64,000 bases of DNA from Phoenix dactylifera (Eukaryota > Streptophyta > Magnoliopsida > Arecales > Arecaceae). The DNA lies in NCBI RefSeq assembly GCF_009389715.1, contig NC_052405.1, forward strand, positions 11,548,694 to 11,612,693. Reading direction: 5' to 3'. Positions within the stretch are counted from its first letter, which is position 1. Every line of letters starts with the position of its first letter. Both the position numbers and the translations under genes were made by a program. This document shows positions 61,788 through 64,000 of the stretch, in pieces. The notes under the pieces are model-generated. The model did no database searches. It was not told where the DNA came from and saw only the letters and a list, made by a program, of their open reading frames with translations.

Positions 61788-62559
61788 TATTTTGTTGTAT
61801 TCAAGTTAACAAATTATCATATTTTTTAATATATAAATCCTTTAAAAATAATAAAATTACATGGAATAATTTATAGTTATTCCGTTCGAAATGATAATAT
61901 ACGATATCTTTTTAGAGGATACATAGATAGAATTTATATCCTAATTTTATTCATATTTTTAACCAATTCTATGGAAAGCCTGCGTGATTTGTACGTTTAA
62001 GTTAAATATTTTTTTAATAAAAGCACATTTAGTATTATGCATATCAAATAATTTTCAACTTTAAAAATAATAAAAATATTTTGAATAAGATCTGTGTGGT
62101 GGGTTGATGGCATGGTATAAGTTTTGAACCTTTTATGGCACCGATAGACCTAATTTCTTGTGCTACAGGAACATGAGAATGGATTTCAAAACTATTTATT
62201 TTTTCGTGAGAAGAACATGGGCAGGAAACTGTGATGAAGTCAAGAAAAAGTTAATCAGGTCGGATTAGGTGGACTTTTGTTCTTAATGGCTTTGATGAGA
62301 TCCTTTTGTACGTGAAAACGAGATGTAGATCGATTTGGAGTGATGGAAGGAATTTGGGTAGATGTGGGCTTTCAATGTAGCATCAAGAGCTTTTTGTTTT
62401 CTTTCTTTTATGGGATTCCTGACAAACTCTAGGTGGACCAGAATCATATTTTCTGAAAACTATGATAGATGGTCAAGTTTAATTCAATATAAATTAGTTG
62501 TTGAGACAATCTCTTAATAGAAATTGATCTGCGCAGATCTTGGCATCCATGGAATAGGC

Positions 62560-63330
62560 TAAGTTCATGTCTCCAAGAAAGACTTGGGAAAGAAAAATTA
62601 CTGTTTGACATATGCTAGAACTAGAAGGTGCTGTTAATAGATTTGATGCAGTGACAAGGAGCCGGTTAATGTCACTAGAAGTAGAGTATTAGTGGCTTGC
62701 ATTTCAGTCCCATCTGCACCTTAATAAAAGAGTCAAAGTTTTGAATAATCCATGTGAGATCATTTTTTAGAGAGGGCCAGAAATTTTTATTTTATTTCAT
62801 ATTTCTCGATCAATAAATTATAAATTAATGATTATATTTTAATATATAATAATTAATATAAGAAAATATTGATTAACTTATATTTATTATTTTGAAAATA
62901 ATAACAGCATCATCACCTTTCGAAAGATTACATAACCGGCTAGAATTCATGTTATAGATCTATTTATGCCAATTTTTTGATGGTTAGGGAGTAAGCTAGA
63001 TTGACCTCTACAAGAAAGATTTCAGGAAAGAAAAAATTGTTTGAAATACTTTTAATATTATAAGATGGCAATGAAAAGATTGGTAAGATCACCAAGAACA
63101 GGATACTAATGGTGTAGATTTGAGTCCATAAGCTTTTAACAAAGTGGTCATAGATTTGGATAGTCCAGGTCAAACCATTTTTGAGAAGGCTGTATATATA
63201 TTTGTTTTATTTTGCATAAATTAATTAAAATATTGCAATATAATGTAATGAAAATGTAATAACTAGTTTTAAGTTTATATTTTGAAAGTAATAGTAGTAT
63301 CATGACCTTTTTAGAGTTCGCATGACTGCA
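62560..63330 (+). repeat. Diverged direct duplication, units of about 380-430 bp
   Basis: CAAGAAAGACTT (62574) pairs with CAAGAAAGATTT (63011). Later ATAATCCATGTGAGATCATTTTT pairs with a GATAGTCCAGGTCAAACCAT block, and TATTTTGAAAATAATAACAG with TATTTTGAAAGTAATAGTAG. The order is preserved with indels (offset 390-437), so it is an old tandem duplication or two copies of one repeat. Confidence 0.7.
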
Positions 63331-64000
63331 ATCTATACAAGTATTTTCATATTTTTAATGACAATGTCCTGACAACTACCAAAAAAGGATGGCCAATGCA
63401 AGAAAGATTTAAAAAAAAGATTGCAATGGCAATTTTGAAAAAAAGCCACCATAGGTAGGTTGCCAGCAGCCTGAGTTTTTTTTTTTTTTTTTTTTGCTAA
63501 AAACAAAAGTATCATGTACGGATATAACCAAAAAAATCAAAAAATAGTGCATCACGAAGCACACGCACCGGGCAACTCCGCCTCCTCCGCCTAGGGGTGC
63601 AGCCTGAGTTTGAGTTCACTAACCTTTTGGCTACATTTGGCTTCGCAATAAAAAAAAAATAATTACAGTAAGTTACTTTTATTTTCATTTGGCTACAGCT
63701 TTTAAAATAGTCCTAAGCTAAGGGTGTTTTTATCCATTAAGAAAATTTAAATAAATATAGATAAAGGCTTTATGTTGCGAATAACTTATAAAAATCTGTT
63801 CTTGGAATGATGATCATGGACATAAGCAAGTTTGATACATACATACATACACACATTACATATTTCCTTTACATAGTTTGGCCACGAAAAAATTAAAAAA
63901 AAAGGGCTTATAATAAACCTTTTCCTTTTTTCTTTTTTTTTTTTGGGAAGCCAAACACTACCTTGGGGATTTACTCTTTAATGATACAAATCTTGTTTGG

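Larger units (their letters stand above)
58823..64000. other. Right-hand spacer, no supportable gene
   Basis: Frames at 59718-60020 (minus, MASTIATDVAGTRPLLSL...) and 60027-60251 resemble nothing I recognise. The region holds two long AT microsatellites, a GC-richer island (61190-61660), a diverged direct duplication (about 62560-63330) and several T/A runs. Confidence 0.45.

Overview
The window is nuclear DNA from a flowering plant, most likely a monocot and possibly a palm. The evidence is long introns with GT-AG borders, TA-rich spacers, plant gene families (double B-box factor, fructokinase, single-receiver response regulator) and dense plant mobile DNA (CACTA, Ty1-copia, Ty3-gypsy, MITEs, a SINE). 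The monocot reading rests on the GC-rich first exon of the fructokinase gene and on gene style; the species is not proven.

Left third (1-26693) is transposon territory. Positions 1-8494 are the larger part of a CACTA (En/Spm) element on the minus strand. Its 5' terminal inverted repeat ends at 8494 and its other end lies outside the window. It carries an apparently intact second gene (five exons, 421 codons) and a TNP2-type transposase whose only visible lesion is one in-frame stop. Positions 9849-26693 are a minus-strand Ty1-copia element with LTRs of about 650 bp and a perfect 5-bp target duplication. It is split inside its reverse transcriptase by a plus-strand Ty3-gypsy element (11771-22875), which has its own perfect 5-bp target duplication. 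The gypsy element has lost most of pol. Its 5' LTR is swollen to 5.6 kb by a tandem duplication and by an insertion that includes about 890 bp of unrelated DNA.

The right two thirds hold four host genes. They are a BBX24/SALT TOLERANCE-like double B-box factor (27249-30576, plus, 3 exons), a TRM5 tRNA (guanine-37-N1)-methyltransferase (31741-42860, minus, 11 exons), a fructokinase (46496-48313, minus, 4 exons) and a 128-residue single-domain response regulator (55839-58734, minus, 4 exons). The first, third and fourth look intact. The TRM5 gene is complete in every domain, but the exon 4/exon 5 junction lacks one base: canonical GT-AG splicing there shifts the frame.

The introns and spacers contain short mobile elements with readable borders: a tRNA-derived SINE, a hAT-type MITE with an 8-bp target duplication, two Harbinger-like MITEs flanked by TAA, and a foldback family with at least two copies. 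They also contain GTACC-rich patches, microsatellites and local duplications. The genes are not functionally linked. I see no operon-like arrangement, CRISPR array, rRNA gene or bona fide tRNA gene. The most noteworthy signals are the TRM5 splice anomaly, the rearranged gypsy LTR with its foreign insert, and the exactly bounded nested insertions.
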